38,818 nucleotides of DNA from an uncultured Clostridia bacterium (GCA_958419945.1 CATZIC010000011.1:1-38818); one strand, 5' to 3'; shown: positions 23,619 to 31,890, counted from the first letter of the stretch. Program-made: numbers and translations. Notes: a model not told the origin generated them from the sequence alone.

Positions 23619-24777
23619 AATCCACCCCCATATCGTTTAGCATTTCAAGATAAAGTTCCAATATCTCTTTCGAGGGTTCTTTGCCGTAACGGGCCCTATA
23701 ATATTCCGTAAACAAATCTACGTCGTTTAGCGCTTTTCTGCCGGAAACTGCGGTTTCCACTCCTTTAAAGGTAAGTTTCAAGAAAGCGTCGGGATGTTTT
23801 AAAATAAACTCCTTAATGTTGTCCCCCGTCGGCTTGTCAAGCGTGAGTGAGACTTCTACAAATCCGTCAAGATCGCTTATTTTTTCTTTGGCCTCTTCAA
23901 AACTCTCCGCCTTTATCCTGTAAAGGTTTTTATAGCCCGATAACTTGACAACTTCGAGATTTTCCACCTTTTTATCCAAAACGTCAAATACCGTAACCGA
24001 TTTTTCCACGCCTGCCTCATCAAAAGAATAAGGCATAATGGAACCGCTATATATAATATTACGTGCGTGACTCACTATCTGGCGTTTATGAAGGTGCCCA
24101 AGCGCCGTGTAAATACAATTTTCCGGAATTATTTCGGGTGGCAAAACTCTTGCTCCTCCAAGATCTATCGGTCTTTCACCTTCGGTTGGGGTTCCGCCGA
24201 GCATAAACAGGTGCGAAACAAGCACAACCGGAAGATCTTTGGCGTTTTCAATGGAATTTAATATATAGCGAGAGACTTTTTCCGTGTAACTTTCATCCTC
24301 TTTAATCTTTTCCTTCATTCTTAATTCCGTAGGATAAGGAACAGCTGAAAAACAAACCCTTTCGCCCTCTTTTTCAAAGATAAAGTAATCGTCGCTGCAA
24401 TCGACAAGTCGAGTGGAAAAATCACCTTTAAAATCGGAAACGTCGTTATTTAGGCCGCTTCCCGCAAAGTACACTCCGCCGTAAGACGAAATGGCTTTAG
24501 AGGCAGAAAGCCTCGTCGGGTCGTCATGGTTGCCGCTGATTATAATGACTTGAGCCCCGCAAGCGGTTATATCGGACACAACGTCATAAAAAAGTTTTTC
24601 ACTTTCCGCCGAAGGCATATATGTGTCATAAATATCGCCCGCAACTAAAACTATATCTACTTCATACTCTTTGACTATTCGAGAAATATCGGCTAAAACT
24701 GTTTTTTGCTCGTTTAGACGGCTTTTTGTTTCCAATTTTTTACCGATATGCCAGTCGGAAGTGTGTAAAATGCGCAT
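23608..24777 (-). CDS. sbcD: SbcD, exonuclease nuclease subunit
   Basis: The Mn-dependent nuclease partner of SbcC (Mre11-type). The phosphodiesterase metal motifs are intact: DWH (Asp8, His10), AGDIYD (Asp48), SGNHDD (Asn83, His84), VSHLF and ALGHLHK. A C-terminal capping region follows (about 280-389). GGGA precedes the ATG. It is first in the long minus-strand run, driven by a good promoter in the 210-base gap upstream; translation probably couples to sbcC through the 11-base overlap. Confidence 0.96.
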   Translation of the reverse strand: MRILHTSDWHIGKKLETKSRLNEQKTVLADISRIVKEYEVDIVLVAGDIYDTYMPSAESEKLFYDVVSDITACGAQVIIISGNHDDPTRLSASKAISSYGGVYFAGSGLNNDVSDFKGDFSTRLVDCSDDYFIFEKEGERVCFSAVPYPTELRMKEKIKEDESYTEKVSRYILNSIENAKDLPVVLVSHLFMLGGTPTEGERPIDLGGARVLPPEIIPENCIYTALGHLHKRQIVSHARNIIYSGSIMPYSFDEAGVEKSVTVFDVLDKKVENLEVVKLSGYKNLYRIKAESFEEAKEKISDLDGFVEVSLTLDKPTGDNIKEFILKHPDAFLKLTFKGVETAVSGRKALNDVDLFTEYYRARYGKEPSKEILELYLEMLNDMGVDYEA

Positions 24778-24879
24778 TATAAATTCCCTTTAAAAAATTT
24801 GCAAATATCACTGAAAAAGTGAAATTTTGCTTGCAAAAACCATTCTTTTTAAAACTTTTGGGTTTTTGCGGAAAATAAC

Positions 24880-24908
24880 TTGAAAAAATCTTAAAAATAA
24901 ACTAAAAT
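24880..24908 (+). promoter_or_regulatory. Promoter for the DnaD-like/DnaI-like pair
   Basis: TTGAAA (24880-24885), a 17-base spacer and TAAAAT (24903-24908) upstream of the plus-strand gene at 24988. The predicted start lies near 24915, giving a leader of about 70 bases. Confidence 0.55.
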
Positions 24909-24924
24909 GTTTAATAAGACTTAA

Positions 24925-24958
24925 TATCGGTTTAAGACTATTATATCAATTACCGATA
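24925..24958. promoter_or_regulatory. Inverted repeat around the sbcDC promoter, candidate operator
   Basis: TATCGGT (24925-24931) and ACCGATA (24952-24958) are exact 7-bp inverted copies 20 bases apart. They bracket the -10 box of the minus-strand promoter and lie in the 5' leader of the opposing plus-strand transcript. Confidence 0.4.
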
Positions 24959-24968
24959 AATTTTTCAA
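24940..24968 (-). promoter_or_regulatory. Promoter of sbcD-sbcC
   Basis: On the minus strand TTGAAA (24963-24968), a 17-base spacer and a perfect TATAAT (24940-24945). It faces the plus-strand promoter at 24880-24908; the predicted transcript 5' ends would overlap by about 20 bases. Confidence 0.65.
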
Positions 24969-24987
24969 GTCATTTTAGAAAATAACC

Positions 24988-26427
24988 ATGGCATTTTGTT
25001 CCTTTACCAAAGAAGGCGTCAAAAGTTTTTCCACAAACCTTGACAACACCTTTATATTAGATTATCTCCCCGAAGCGGATGGTCTGGCCGTCAAAGTCTA
25101 CGTATACGGGCTTTACATCTGTAAAAATCCTACTGATGAGTTGAATTTTACGGAATTTTGCGCAAACCTTTTTATGGACGAGGACACCGTTAAAGACTGT
25201 TTCAGATATTGGGAGGATTTTGATTGCGTAACAATAATTTCCGAAGAGCCTTTCACGGTTAAATATCTTCCTTTATCGCACAGCGGAAGGCCGAGAAGGT
25301 TTAAAGCCGGCAAATACGACGAATTCAATAAATCTCTGCAAAGTTTAATAACGGAAAGAATGATTTCCACAAACGAGTACGCCGAGTATTTTGCGCTGAT
25401 GGAGGATTACCAAATTAAGCCGGAAGCCTTGATTATGATATGCAAGTACTGCGTGGACATTAAAGGGCCGAATATCGGCGGAAAATACATTGTTGCCGTG
25501 GCAAAAGATTTTGCTTTGCGTGGTATTACGACGGTTGACGCAATCGAAATAGAACTTGCAGATTACTTCGACAAGAGTAGCGAAATTCAAAAAATTCTAT
25601 CCTCGCTCGGTCTTAAGCGCAAAGCGGATATGGACGATTTGAATTACTACAACAAATGGGTAAAGGACTTGGGTTTTGAGATCGAAGTGGTTACCTACGT
25701 TGCTAAAACCACGAAATCGAAAAGCGTTTTAAAACTTGACGAAGTTTTGACAGAGTTATATTCCGCAAAAGTTTTTTCCAAAAAGGAAATCGAATGTTAC
25801 CTTGTAAAAAAAGCGGAAAATATCGAACTTGCAAAGAAAATCACACGGGAACTGTCCGTTTACGTCGAGGTTATAAAGCCCGTGCTTGACAATTATCTTA
25901 ACCCCTGGTTAGCCTTAGGCTATGACGGAGAAACACTTCTGTTTTTGGCTAATTACTGCTTTAAAAAGCGTAAAAGAAACCTTGACGATATGGACGACAC
26001 CGTTAAAACTCTTTATAAAAAAGGACTTATTTCAATCGTAGATATTGCCGATTACATAAAAAGACGCGGTAAAGACGACGAGTTTATTAAAAAACTACTT
26101 GATCTTACGGGTACGATGCGTTCTCCCAACGAATGGGACAGAAAAAACCTTGCAAATTGGCGTGAATGGGGATTTTCAGACGAAATGGTCATAGAGGCTT
26201 CGAAAATTTCAGGCGGAAGGACAAATCCTATGATATATATGAATACCGTACTCGGAAATTGGAAAAGCAAAGGAATTTTCACACCTGACGCTCTTCCCTT
26301 AACCGATAGCAAGACCGCAAAAGGATATACCGAAAACACCGCCGCACATTTCGAGAACGAAAGGACCTACACCAAAGAGGAATTAGATAGCCTTATTTCA
26401 AATATTGACGACGTGGATTTTAATTAA
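24988..26427 (+). CDS. DnaD-domain primosome protein (DnaB/DnaD helicase-loading type)
   Basis: Probably helps load the replicative helicase at origins or stalled forks, like B. subtilis DnaD/DnaB. The N-terminal ~90 residues resemble a winged-helix region (FCANLFMDEDTVKDCFRYWEDFDCVTII). Helical DnaD_2-like modules follow: one around residues 110-200, one around 210-300 (DDLNYYNKWVKDLGFE) and the clearest near 380-430 (NEWDRKNLANWREWGFSDEM then PMIYMNTVLGNWKSKGI, the YxxxILxxW-type motif). The tail is acidic. It is followed two bases later by a DnaI-like ATPase gene, the usual partner, which strongly supports the assignment. The ribosome binding site is weak. Confidence 0.85.
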   Translation: MAFCSFTKEGVKSFSTNLDNTFILDYLPEADGLAVKVYVYGLYICKNPTDELNFTEFCANLFMDEDTVKDCFRYWEDFDCVTIISEEPFTVKYLPLSHSGRPRRFKAGKYDEFNKSLQSLITERMISTNEYAEYFALMEDYQIKPEALIMICKYCVDIKGPNIGGKYIVAVAKDFALRGITTVDAIEIELADYFDKSSEIQKILSSLGLKRKADMDDLNYYNKWVKDLGFEIEVVTYVAKTTKSKSVLKLDEVLTELYSAKVFSKKEIECYLVKKAENIELAKKITRELSVYVEVIKPVLDNYLNPWLALGYDGETLLFLANYCFKKRKRNLDDMDDTVKTLYKKGLISIVDIADYIKRRGKDDEFIKKLLDLTGTMRSPNEWDRKNLANWREWGFSDEMVIEASKISGGRTNPMIYMNTVLGNWKSKGIFTPDALPLTDSKTAKGYTENTAAHFENERTYTKEELDSLISNIDDVDFN

Positions 26428-26429
26428 AA

Positions 26430-27344
26430 ATGATTAATTGTAAAGATATTATCGGCGAAGTTGAATTTTCTTATCAGTCCGAAAGGAACGCTAAAGAATT
26501 CAAACTTAATACGCTGAAAGAACAACTTTTAAAAAGCCCGAAGTATGCGGAAGTTTGCGAAAAACTTTCCGTAGCAATTTTCGATTGCAATAAAGCGGAG
26601 TTCGAAGAGGACGAAGAAAAAGCGGTAAGTTTACAAAAGGAAATCGAAGAACTTAAACAAGTTAAGGCAAAAATTGAAGCTGAAAACGGACTTTCGGAAT
26701 TTGGGTACGACTGTAACTTGTGTAACGATACGGGAAACCTTACAAGCGGAAAATGTTCTTGCTTTTATCGTCGTGTAACCGACGCTTGCTACAATGAACT
26801 TTCCGTTCAAAAGCCAAATCTTGTAACCTTTAAAGACGACACCCTATCGGTAAAAAACGGAACTTCAAAATATTTTGAAAAATTGGAAAAGTACGCCGAA
26901 AGCTTCGGACAAGATTCCAAAAATCTTATATTTACAGGAAAAACGGGCACCGGAAAAACCTTTTTATCACAGGCTATCGCACAAAAAATCTCTCAAAACA
27001 ATAACGTAGTGTTGTTTTTAACTGCTTCTGGACTTAACAACGTTTACATAGAAAATATGTATTCATCCCCTTACGAGGCTAAAAAAGCAAACGATATTTT
27101 AGAGACCTGCGACTTCCTCGTTATAGACGATTTGGGGGCTGAAAGGCTTCTTAATAAAATAACGGTGGAAAATCTCTACGTATTGATTTCCGCAAGAAAC
27201 GAGGCAAAAAAGCCATATTTAATAACAACCAATCTTACGCTTAACGAAATAAACGCTCGTTACGGAGACAGGCTGTTTTCCAGGCTTACTTCCAAAAACA
27301 CTTTGACGATAAACTTTGTCGGCGCAGACTTAAGAAAACAATAA
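26430..27344 (+). CDS. DnaI/DnaC-like helicase loader ATPase
   Basis: An AAA+ ATPase predicted to open and load the DnaB helicase ring onto DNA. An N-terminal coiled, acidic region is followed by a zinc-binding cluster (CNLCNDTG at 95-98, then CSC at 109-111), then the AAA+ core with Walker A GKTGTGKTF (170-178), Walker B FLVIDDLGAE (near 229-238) and sensor-1 TTNLT. The Zn cluster plus AAA+ core matches B. subtilis DnaI. It starts two bases after the DnaD-like stop with no evident ribosome binding site, so it is probably translated by coupling. A strong palindromic terminator follows. Confidence 0.9.
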   Translation: MINCKDIIGEVEFSYQSERNAKEFKLNTLKEQLLKSPKYAEVCEKLSVAIFDCNKAEFEEDEEKAVSLQKEIEELKQVKAKIEAENGLSEFGYDCNLCNDTGNLTSGKCSCFYRRVTDACYNELSVQKPNLVTFKDDTLSVKNGTSKYFEKLEKYAESFGQDSKNLIFTGKTGTGKTFLSQAIAQKISQNNNVVLFLTASGLNNVYIENMYSSPYEAKKANDILETCDFLVIDDLGAERLLNKITVENLYVLISARNEAKKPYLITTNLTLNEINARYGDRLFSRLTSKNTLTINFVGADLRKQ

Positions 27345-27360
27345 ATCTATATATATGAAT

Positions 27361-27398
27361 ATATGAAAAAGCGAGGCTTAAGCCTCGCTTTTTCATAT
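27361..27398. terminator. Bidirectional terminator, 38-bp perfect palindrome
   Basis: The two 19-base arms are exact reverse complements with no unpaired spacer; the core is GCGAGGCTTAAGCCTCGC flanked by A5 and T5 tracts. It reads as a Rho-independent terminator on both strands, between the plus-strand DnaI-like gene and the minus-strand 36-residue peptide gene. Confidence 0.88.
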
Positions 27399-27410
27399 TA
27401 AGTAAGTTAT

Positions 27411-27521
27411 TTAAGCGCCTTTTACAACGATAAAGATGAAAAGGGATATCGCTATTGCGGCAAACGCCGGAAGAATGTGTTTTAAAAATATTCTGCCTGC
27501 TTTTGAAGGTTCTTTAGCCAT
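27411..27521 (-). CDS. Small membrane peptide (36 residues) directly after cdaA
   Basis: A short ORF of ATG plus 35 codons, with a very strong ribosome binding site (GGGGGAG, five bases before the ATG) and a stop just before a terminator. The product has a basic, hydrophilic head (MAKEPSKAGR, then an Ile/Phe-rich start with LKH) and one hydrophobic helix (ILPAFAAIAISLFIFIVV) ending in KGA, so it is predicted to be a single-pass membrane peptide with the N-terminus in the cytoplasm. It starts 13 bases after the cdaA stop and must be on the same transcript. I know no family for it; the Lys/Arg head plus single helix resembles small regulators of membrane enzymes, but that is a guess. Confidence 0.72.
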   Translation of the reverse strand: MAKEPSKAGRIFLKHILPAFAAIAISLFIFIVVKGA

Positions 27522-27534
27522 TTTTACTCCCCCT

Positions 27535-28335
27535 TTAACGAATTAAATCTTGCCAATAAAAGTCTTTTAAGGTTTCCCTTAAAACGTTTGTATCAACGAA
27601 TCTTATTATCTTTCCACCCTTTGCGATGGAAATAATACCTGTTTCCTCGGAAACGATAATTGCAGTAACGTTTACGGTTTCCGTAAGGCCAATACCCGCA
27701 CGGTGCCTTGAACCGAGGTCTTTGGATAAATTAAATTCCTGAGCAAGCGGTAAAAAGCAACCGGCTGCCTGAATCCTCGTATCCTTTAAAATTAGCGCAC
27801 CGTCGTGAAGAGCGGATTTGGGAAAGAAAATGCTTTCGATAAGTTGTGCGGAAACGTCCGCATTAAGATATACGCCGCTTTCCAAAACGCCTGCGGGAAG
27901 GTTGCCGTTAGATAGAATTATCAAAGCGCCAACGTCGTTTTTTGACATATTTTGTATGGCTTTGATTATTTCCTCTATAGCGGCGTCGGCATCGAAATTA
28001 GTGCTTCCGTCGCCGTGTTTATGTTCGCCGAATCTCCCTTGCCAGATGGTACGTTTGATTTCCGTAGAAAACAGCGCGACCACGCCGACGTAGAAAAAGA
28101 GTTGGAACAAAAGCATAATAACGCCTGCGTATTCATAGTCGGAAAGGAACAAACAAACACCCGATACTATCGTAAAACACAGGTAAACCCAAAACAGCGG
28201 AGCGGCGTTGTTAGAAAAAATAATCTTAATCATGAAATAAATCATTACCGCTATCGCAAGGATTTGAAGCGCTTCCGTTATGCCTCCCTGAACGGTGGAA
28301 AAGGAAGCAAATGCATCTTTCAACTTATCAATCAT
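27535..28335 (-). CDS. cdaA: Diadenylate cyclase CdaA (c-di-AMP synthase)
   Basis: Joins two ATP into the second messenger c-di-AMP, which governs potassium and osmolyte balance and wall integrity. Three N-terminal membrane helices (about 21-90) precede the DAC domain with the catalytic DGA (178-180) and GSRHR (208-212) motifs. ATG 28335 is chosen because GAGG lies about ten bases before it, giving 266 residues and the usual short N-terminus; a start at 28359 is less likely. In most Firmicutes cdaA is followed by cdaR (YbbR domains) and glmM; here neither is present, only the 36-residue membrane peptide. It is preceded by an AT-rich gap after holA that may hold its promoter. Confidence 0.95.
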   Translation of the reverse strand: MIDKLKDAFASFSTVQGGITEALQILAIAVMIYFMIKIIFSNNAAPLFWVYLCFTIVSGVCLFLSDYEYAGVIMLLFQLFFYVGVVALFSTEIKRTIWQGRFGEHKHGDGSTNFDADAAIEEIIKAIQNMSKNDVGALIILSNGNLPAGVLESGVYLNADVSAQLIESIFFPKSALHDGALILKDTRIQAAGCFLPLAQEFNLSKDLGSRHRAGIGLTETVNVTAIIVSEETGIISIAKGGKIIRFVDTNVLRETLKDFYWQDLIR

Positions 28336-28433
28336 ATTATTGCATCCTCGTAAAATCAATCAACACTATTTGTTATTTTAACACAAATATCATTAAAAAT
28401 AAAGTATTTTTAAGTAATTTAAACAAAAATAAA

Positions 28434-29399
28434 TTATTCACACAAAACGCTAAATACTCCCGAGAGGAAAGCGCCGTCAAAAGAAATAACTCCGCTTTTA
28501 AAGCCACGCTCGCATTCCGCTAATTTATCCATAATCTTTTTCAATCTTTTGGAAGAAAAACTTTTAGCCTGTCTCCGTGCCATAGTGACAGCAAATTCTT
28601 TAACGCCTAAAATTCCCGCTAAGTCGTCATCTGATTTATTTGACATAGAAACGAAAAACATCCTTCTAAAGTGGTAATATAGCGACGCAAACAGCATTTG
28701 GCGGTCGGAAATTGAATTTAGTTCCTCTAAAATCCTGTACGCTTGGGCATAATTTTTATTTGCGATAAATGACACCATTTCGTAAATTTTATAGTCCGAG
28801 GTTTTTGAAACCATTAAATTTACGTCTTCGTCGCTGATATCCTCTCTGCCCGCTTTATATGATATTAATTTTTCTACCTCGCCGTTAATCCTCGTCATAT
28901 CGTAAAGACAATATTCGGCAATGAGTTTACACGTGGAAGTTGAAATAATTAAGTTTTCTTTCGAGCAAGCGGCACGAATAAACTTTGTAATAAGTTCAAT
29001 AGAGCCCCTTGAACAATCAACGGTGGTTACGTTTTTAAACTTTTTGAGCGCCTCGCATTTTTTGGAATTGACAATTATTAAAACCGAAGTATCGAAAGGT
29101 TTTTCAAGGTAATTTTTAATCGCGCCTTTAAGTTCCTGCGCCGTCGGATACCATTCGCGAACGGTAATTGCGCGCCTTTCACTCATAAACGGACAACTTG
29201 ACAAAAGGTTTACAAGGTTGTCTACCCCCTGTTTTACAAAAGTGCCGTCAAAAGATGCAAAGTTTAGTTGCGGTTCTGAAATCGCAGCGTTTTTAATAAT
29301 TTCTTCTCCTCTTTCACGGAAAAAATCTTCTTCGCCTTCGAGTAGGTAAATAGGATAAATTTCCTCTTTAAGAGAACTTTTCAGATTTTCGAATTTCAA
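28434..29399 (-). CDS. holA: DNA polymerase III subunit delta
   Basis: The delta subunit of the clamp loader, which opens the beta ring. The 321-residue protein has the HolA pattern: IYPIYLLEGEEDFFRERG at the N-terminus (the degenerate AAA+ fold with no Walker A), SERRAITVREW, and the C-terminal helical domain LFASLYYHFRRMFFVS. The start is TTG 29399: it overlaps the comEC stop as TTGA and has GGGGG six bases upstream, whereas the in-frame codons further upstream belong to the comEC region. The comEC-holA order matches comEC-yqeN in B. subtilis. Confidence 0.93.
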   Translation of the reverse strand: MKFENLKSSLKEEIYPIYLLEGEEDFFRERGEEIIKNAAISEPQLNFASFDGTFVKQGVDNLVNLLSSCPFMSERRAITVREWYPTAQELKGAIKNYLEKPFDTSVLIIVNSKKCEALKKFKNVTTVDCSRGSIELITKFIRAACSKENLIISTSTCKLIAEYCLYDMTRINGEVEKLISYKAGREDISDEDVNLMVSKTSDYKIYEMVSFIANKNYAQAYRILEELNSISDRQMLFASLYYHFRRMFFVSMSNKSDDDLAGILGVKEFAVTMARRQAKSFSSKRLKKIMDKLAECERGFKSGVISFDGAFLSGVFSVLCE

Positions 29400-30871
29400 A
29401 TTACACCCCCGATTGCAAGTATCAGTGCAAGAATTGACAGCGAGCCGCAACAAATTTTTGTCGGTTTTTTAAAATTCGTTCTGTCGCATGCAACGAGTAC
29501 GAGCAAGTAATATATTATAAGGAAAACGGTTGACGCGGTGGCGTAAATCGTAAAGGATGATACGTTAAGTTCCACAAGCACGGAATTAATAAAGTATGCA
29601 ACATAGTATGGCAGTTTCCATAAAAACGACATAAACGGTATCAATGAAACTATGGAAACCGTGAATATAAGCGTATATAAAACACTCACTATAGGAACTA
29701 AAATAACGTTTAAAAACACCACTATAAGCGAAGAATATCCCCACATTCTAAATAGAATTGGCGTCATTAGCGTGGTAACCGCGAAACTTACCGAAAGCGA
29801 CGATCTTATAAACTCCGGCAAAAAGGAAAACAAAGACTCGAATCCTTTAGTGAAAAGTGCGATTCCGAAAACCGCCGTATAAGACAGTATAAAACCGTAC
29901 GTAAACAAGGAATACGGAAACAGCAACAAAACAACGATAAAACTCAAAAATAAAGAGTTTAGAAGATCGTATTTTCTTCCCGCATTTTTGACGAAATTTA
30001 AAGTTACGCTCATTATAACAGCCCTTACTGCGGACACAGGGAAGCCGCAAACACCTGCGTAAAACAAGGTAAACAGCGCAGTGATAATGGTATTTTTGTA
30101 GTTTTTTATGCACAAAAGCGACAAAATACGACAAATTAGCGAGGAAAAGAAAACGATATGAAGCCCGGAAACAGCAAAAATATGGCTTATGCCGGACAAT
30201 CTGAAATTGCGCAAAGTTTCCGTTTTTATTTCCGAAGTATCACCAAGTAAAAGCGCAACCATAACAGCGCCTTCATCGCCATGAACGTTTGTCAAAATAT
30301 TGTTTTTCAAACGTTCGGAAACACTGTAAAATGGATTAAAGGAAGATCCTGATTTCAAAATGGTTTCGGCGTCGACGGAAAGTGTACGCTTATTTGCATA
30401 GTCAGATACAGTAAACGGATTAAACGTAACCTTGCCGTAAATACTGAGTTTATCACCCCTTTTAAGGTTATCGTTTTCAGTAAAAAAGACTACGTCGCCA
30501 TAGGTTTTATCACCTTCCACACTAACGTCGGTAATGGTTACGTAATTTAACGAGTGGTATTCATTGATTTCCGAAACCGTGCCGCTTAGCGTACAGATTT
30601 TGCCGTTGTAAACCGCATCGCCGTTGTACAGCTTCACATTATGGTTGGTGTACAAAAATCCCAAAAGGAAAAATGCACATATAACCATAATTTCGATTTT
30701 TAAGGGCTTTAAGGGCTTTATAAAGAACGCGGAAAGAACCAAAATAAACGACAAACCGAGCGCAATATATAAAAGATATGGGGCGACGACGTAATTTACC
30801 GAAACAATCATACCGAGTGCAAAAAGCAATGCACTGAAAAAGATTGGTCTGTTGTTTACGATTCTTTTCAT
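29396..30871 (-). CDS. comEC: ComEC/Rec2 family competence channel, lacking the MBL domain
   Basis: Predicted membrane channel for single-stranded DNA uptake during natural transformation. About 490 residues: N-terminal helices and the DUF4131-like region with an OB-type fold (GKICTLSGTVSEI, GDVVFFTENDNLKRGDKLSIYGKV), then the Competence domain (EGAVMVALLLGDTSEI, GISHIFAVSGLHIVFFSSL, CGFPVSAVRAVIMS). It ends after the membrane domain, so the C-terminal metallo-beta-lactamase domain found in full ComEC (about 750 residues) is missing. ATG 30871 is preferred because it overlaps the upstream stop as ATGA. No other competence gene is in the window. Confidence 0.9.
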   Translation of the reverse strand: MKRIVNNRPIFFSALLFALGMIVSVNYVVAPYLLYIALGLSFILVLSAFFIKPLKPLKIEIMVICAFFLLGFLYTNHNVKLYNGDAVYNGKICTLSGTVSEINEYHSLNYVTITDVSVEGDKTYGDVVFFTENDNLKRGDKLSIYGKVTFNPFTVSDYANKRTLSVDAETILKSGSSFNPFYSVSERLKNNILTNVHGDEGAVMVALLLGDTSEIKTETLRNFRLSGISHIFAVSGLHIVFFSSLICRILSLLCIKNYKNTIITALFTLFYAGVCGFPVSAVRAVIMSVTLNFVKNAGRKYDLLNSLFLSFIVVLLLFPYSLFTYGFILSYTAVFGIALFTKGFESLFSFLPEFIRSSLSVSFAVTTLMTPILFRMWGYSSLIVVFLNVILVPIVSVLYTLIFTVSIVSLIPFMSFLWKLPYYVAYFINSVLVELNVSSFTIYATASTVFLIIYYLLVLVACDRTNFKKPTKICCGSLSILALILAIGGVI

Positions 30872-31572
30872 ATGAGGTAATCTGTGTACTCTGCCGGTTC
30901 CAATGACGGGCACTGACTTTTTGCTTCGCTGATTATATCTTCACGGGATAAAGCGGGATTAAAGTGCGAAATAAGGGCTTTAATTCCGTATTCTTTTGCC
31001 AAACGCCCTGCATGGTAGGCAGATAGAACGGGCTTTTGCTCGTTCCAATCTTTTTGAAGGCAGCCGCAGTTAATTACGGCAAGGTCGGCGTTTTTAAGGA
31101 GAAGCGAATGAGCCTCGCAAAGATTACTATCAGACGTATAAGCAAATTTTTTATTTTCGCTTTCAAAGGTTACGCCGTAAGTTAATACCGAATGGTTCAT
31201 TTTGTAAAAACAAATTTTTAAGTCGCCGTTTTCTATACAGCCGTCAATAGGTGTAAAATCAAAATAAGGACTTCCCGTAATAAGTTTTTGATAATAAGAA
31301 CCGTCGTCAGGACCGTAAACTTTCAGTTTTTTATTTTTAGTCTGAAGATAATAGCTTAACACGCCTATATCCGACACGTGGTCGAAATGGTAGTGGGTTA
31401 TGATTACCCCGTCGAGATTTTCCGGCGGAAGAAGATTTGTAACCTTATTGAAAACGCCGCTGCCGACGTCCACCAAATAGTTTAAATCGTTGCAGCTTAG
31501 AAGGTAGCCGGAAGTCGGATTATTATCGTCGGGAAAAAGCCCGTTTGTTCCGAGAACTTTTAAAGTCAACAT
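30868..31572 (-). CDS. Metallo-beta-lactamase fold hydrolase (YhfI/RNase Z-like)
   Basis: A 234-residue soluble MBL protein with the di-zinc motif THYHFDHVSD, His in MNHSVLTYG, Asp in AYTSDSNL and His in ALISHFNP. The arrangement resembles YhfI-type phosphodiesterases of the RNase Z-like branch rather than the MBL domain fused to ComEC. The substrate is unknown (nucleic acid or cyclic nucleotide are family possibilities). AAGGCGG lies just before ATG 31572. Its stop overlaps the comEC start by four bases, so MBL, ComEC and HolA are made from one transcript. Confidence 0.85.
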   Translation of the reverse strand: MLTLKVLGTNGLFPDDNNPTSGYLLSCNDLNYLVDVGSGVFNKVTNLLPPENLDGVIITHYHFDHVSDIGVLSYYLQTKNKKLKVYGPDDGSYYQKLITGSPYFDFTPIDGCIENGDLKICFYKMNHSVLTYGVTFESENKKFAYTSDSNLCEAHSLLLKNADLAVINCGCLQKDWNEQKPVLSAYHAGRLAKEYGIKALISHFNPALSREDIISEAKSQCPSLEPAEYTDYLI

Positions 31573-31622
31573 TTTACCGCCTTTTTATCCAAAAAATGTA
31601 AAGCAAAAAGAATTCAATATGC

Positions 31623-31651
31623 TTGCGTTACAGTCGTAAGTATGTTAGAAT
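31623..31651 (+). promoter_or_regulatory. Promoter of the structured RNA
   Basis: TTGCGT (31623-31628), 17 bases, TAGAAT (31646-31651). Predicted transcription start at about 31658. There is no reading frame behind it, which fits a non-coding RNA gene on the plus strand between two minus-strand genes. Confidence 0.6.
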
Positions 31652-31657
31652 TAGTAT

Positions 31658-31890
31658 GTAAATAAAGTTTTCTGCTGTGTGCGTGGTAAGGTTATATTCT
31701 CTCCGCAATCACTAAAAAGGGAATCGGAGTCCTGTTTGTTATGCTAAACCCTCGACTATTGTCTTTGTGCAAGTCATTTCCATGGGGTGGCAGATACCTA
31801 TAGGCTTGATACCCACCTGCACTTAAGCGGGTTGATTTTCTCCTTATACGGCATGTGCGGGGCGACGGTTTATTTTAACCGTCGTTTTTA
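31658..31890 (+). ncRNA. ssrS: Probable 6S RNA
   Basis: A non-coding region of about 200 bases with its own promoter and terminator on the plus strand. The ends pair: CTGC-GTGT from about 31672 with GCAT and GCGG near 31851-31860, and TAAGG (31687-31691) with CCTTA (31842-31846). Inside, GTGCA (31767-31771) pairs with TGCAC (31818-31822), GGTGG (31786-31790) with CCACC (31813-31817), and CCTATAGG (31797-31804) is self-complementary. A long rod of about 200 bases closed by its ends is the layout of 6S RNA, the sigma-A polymerase decoy, and the CTGCTGTGTGCGT start resembles 6S 5' ends. I cannot run a covariance model; another structured RNA is possible. Confidence 0.6.

Noticed and set aside
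30872..30913. Longer N-terminus for comEC from 30913
   Set aside because: The added residues overlap the MBL gene in another frame and have no ribosome binding site; the ATGA overlap at 30868-30871 is the standard coupling arrangement.
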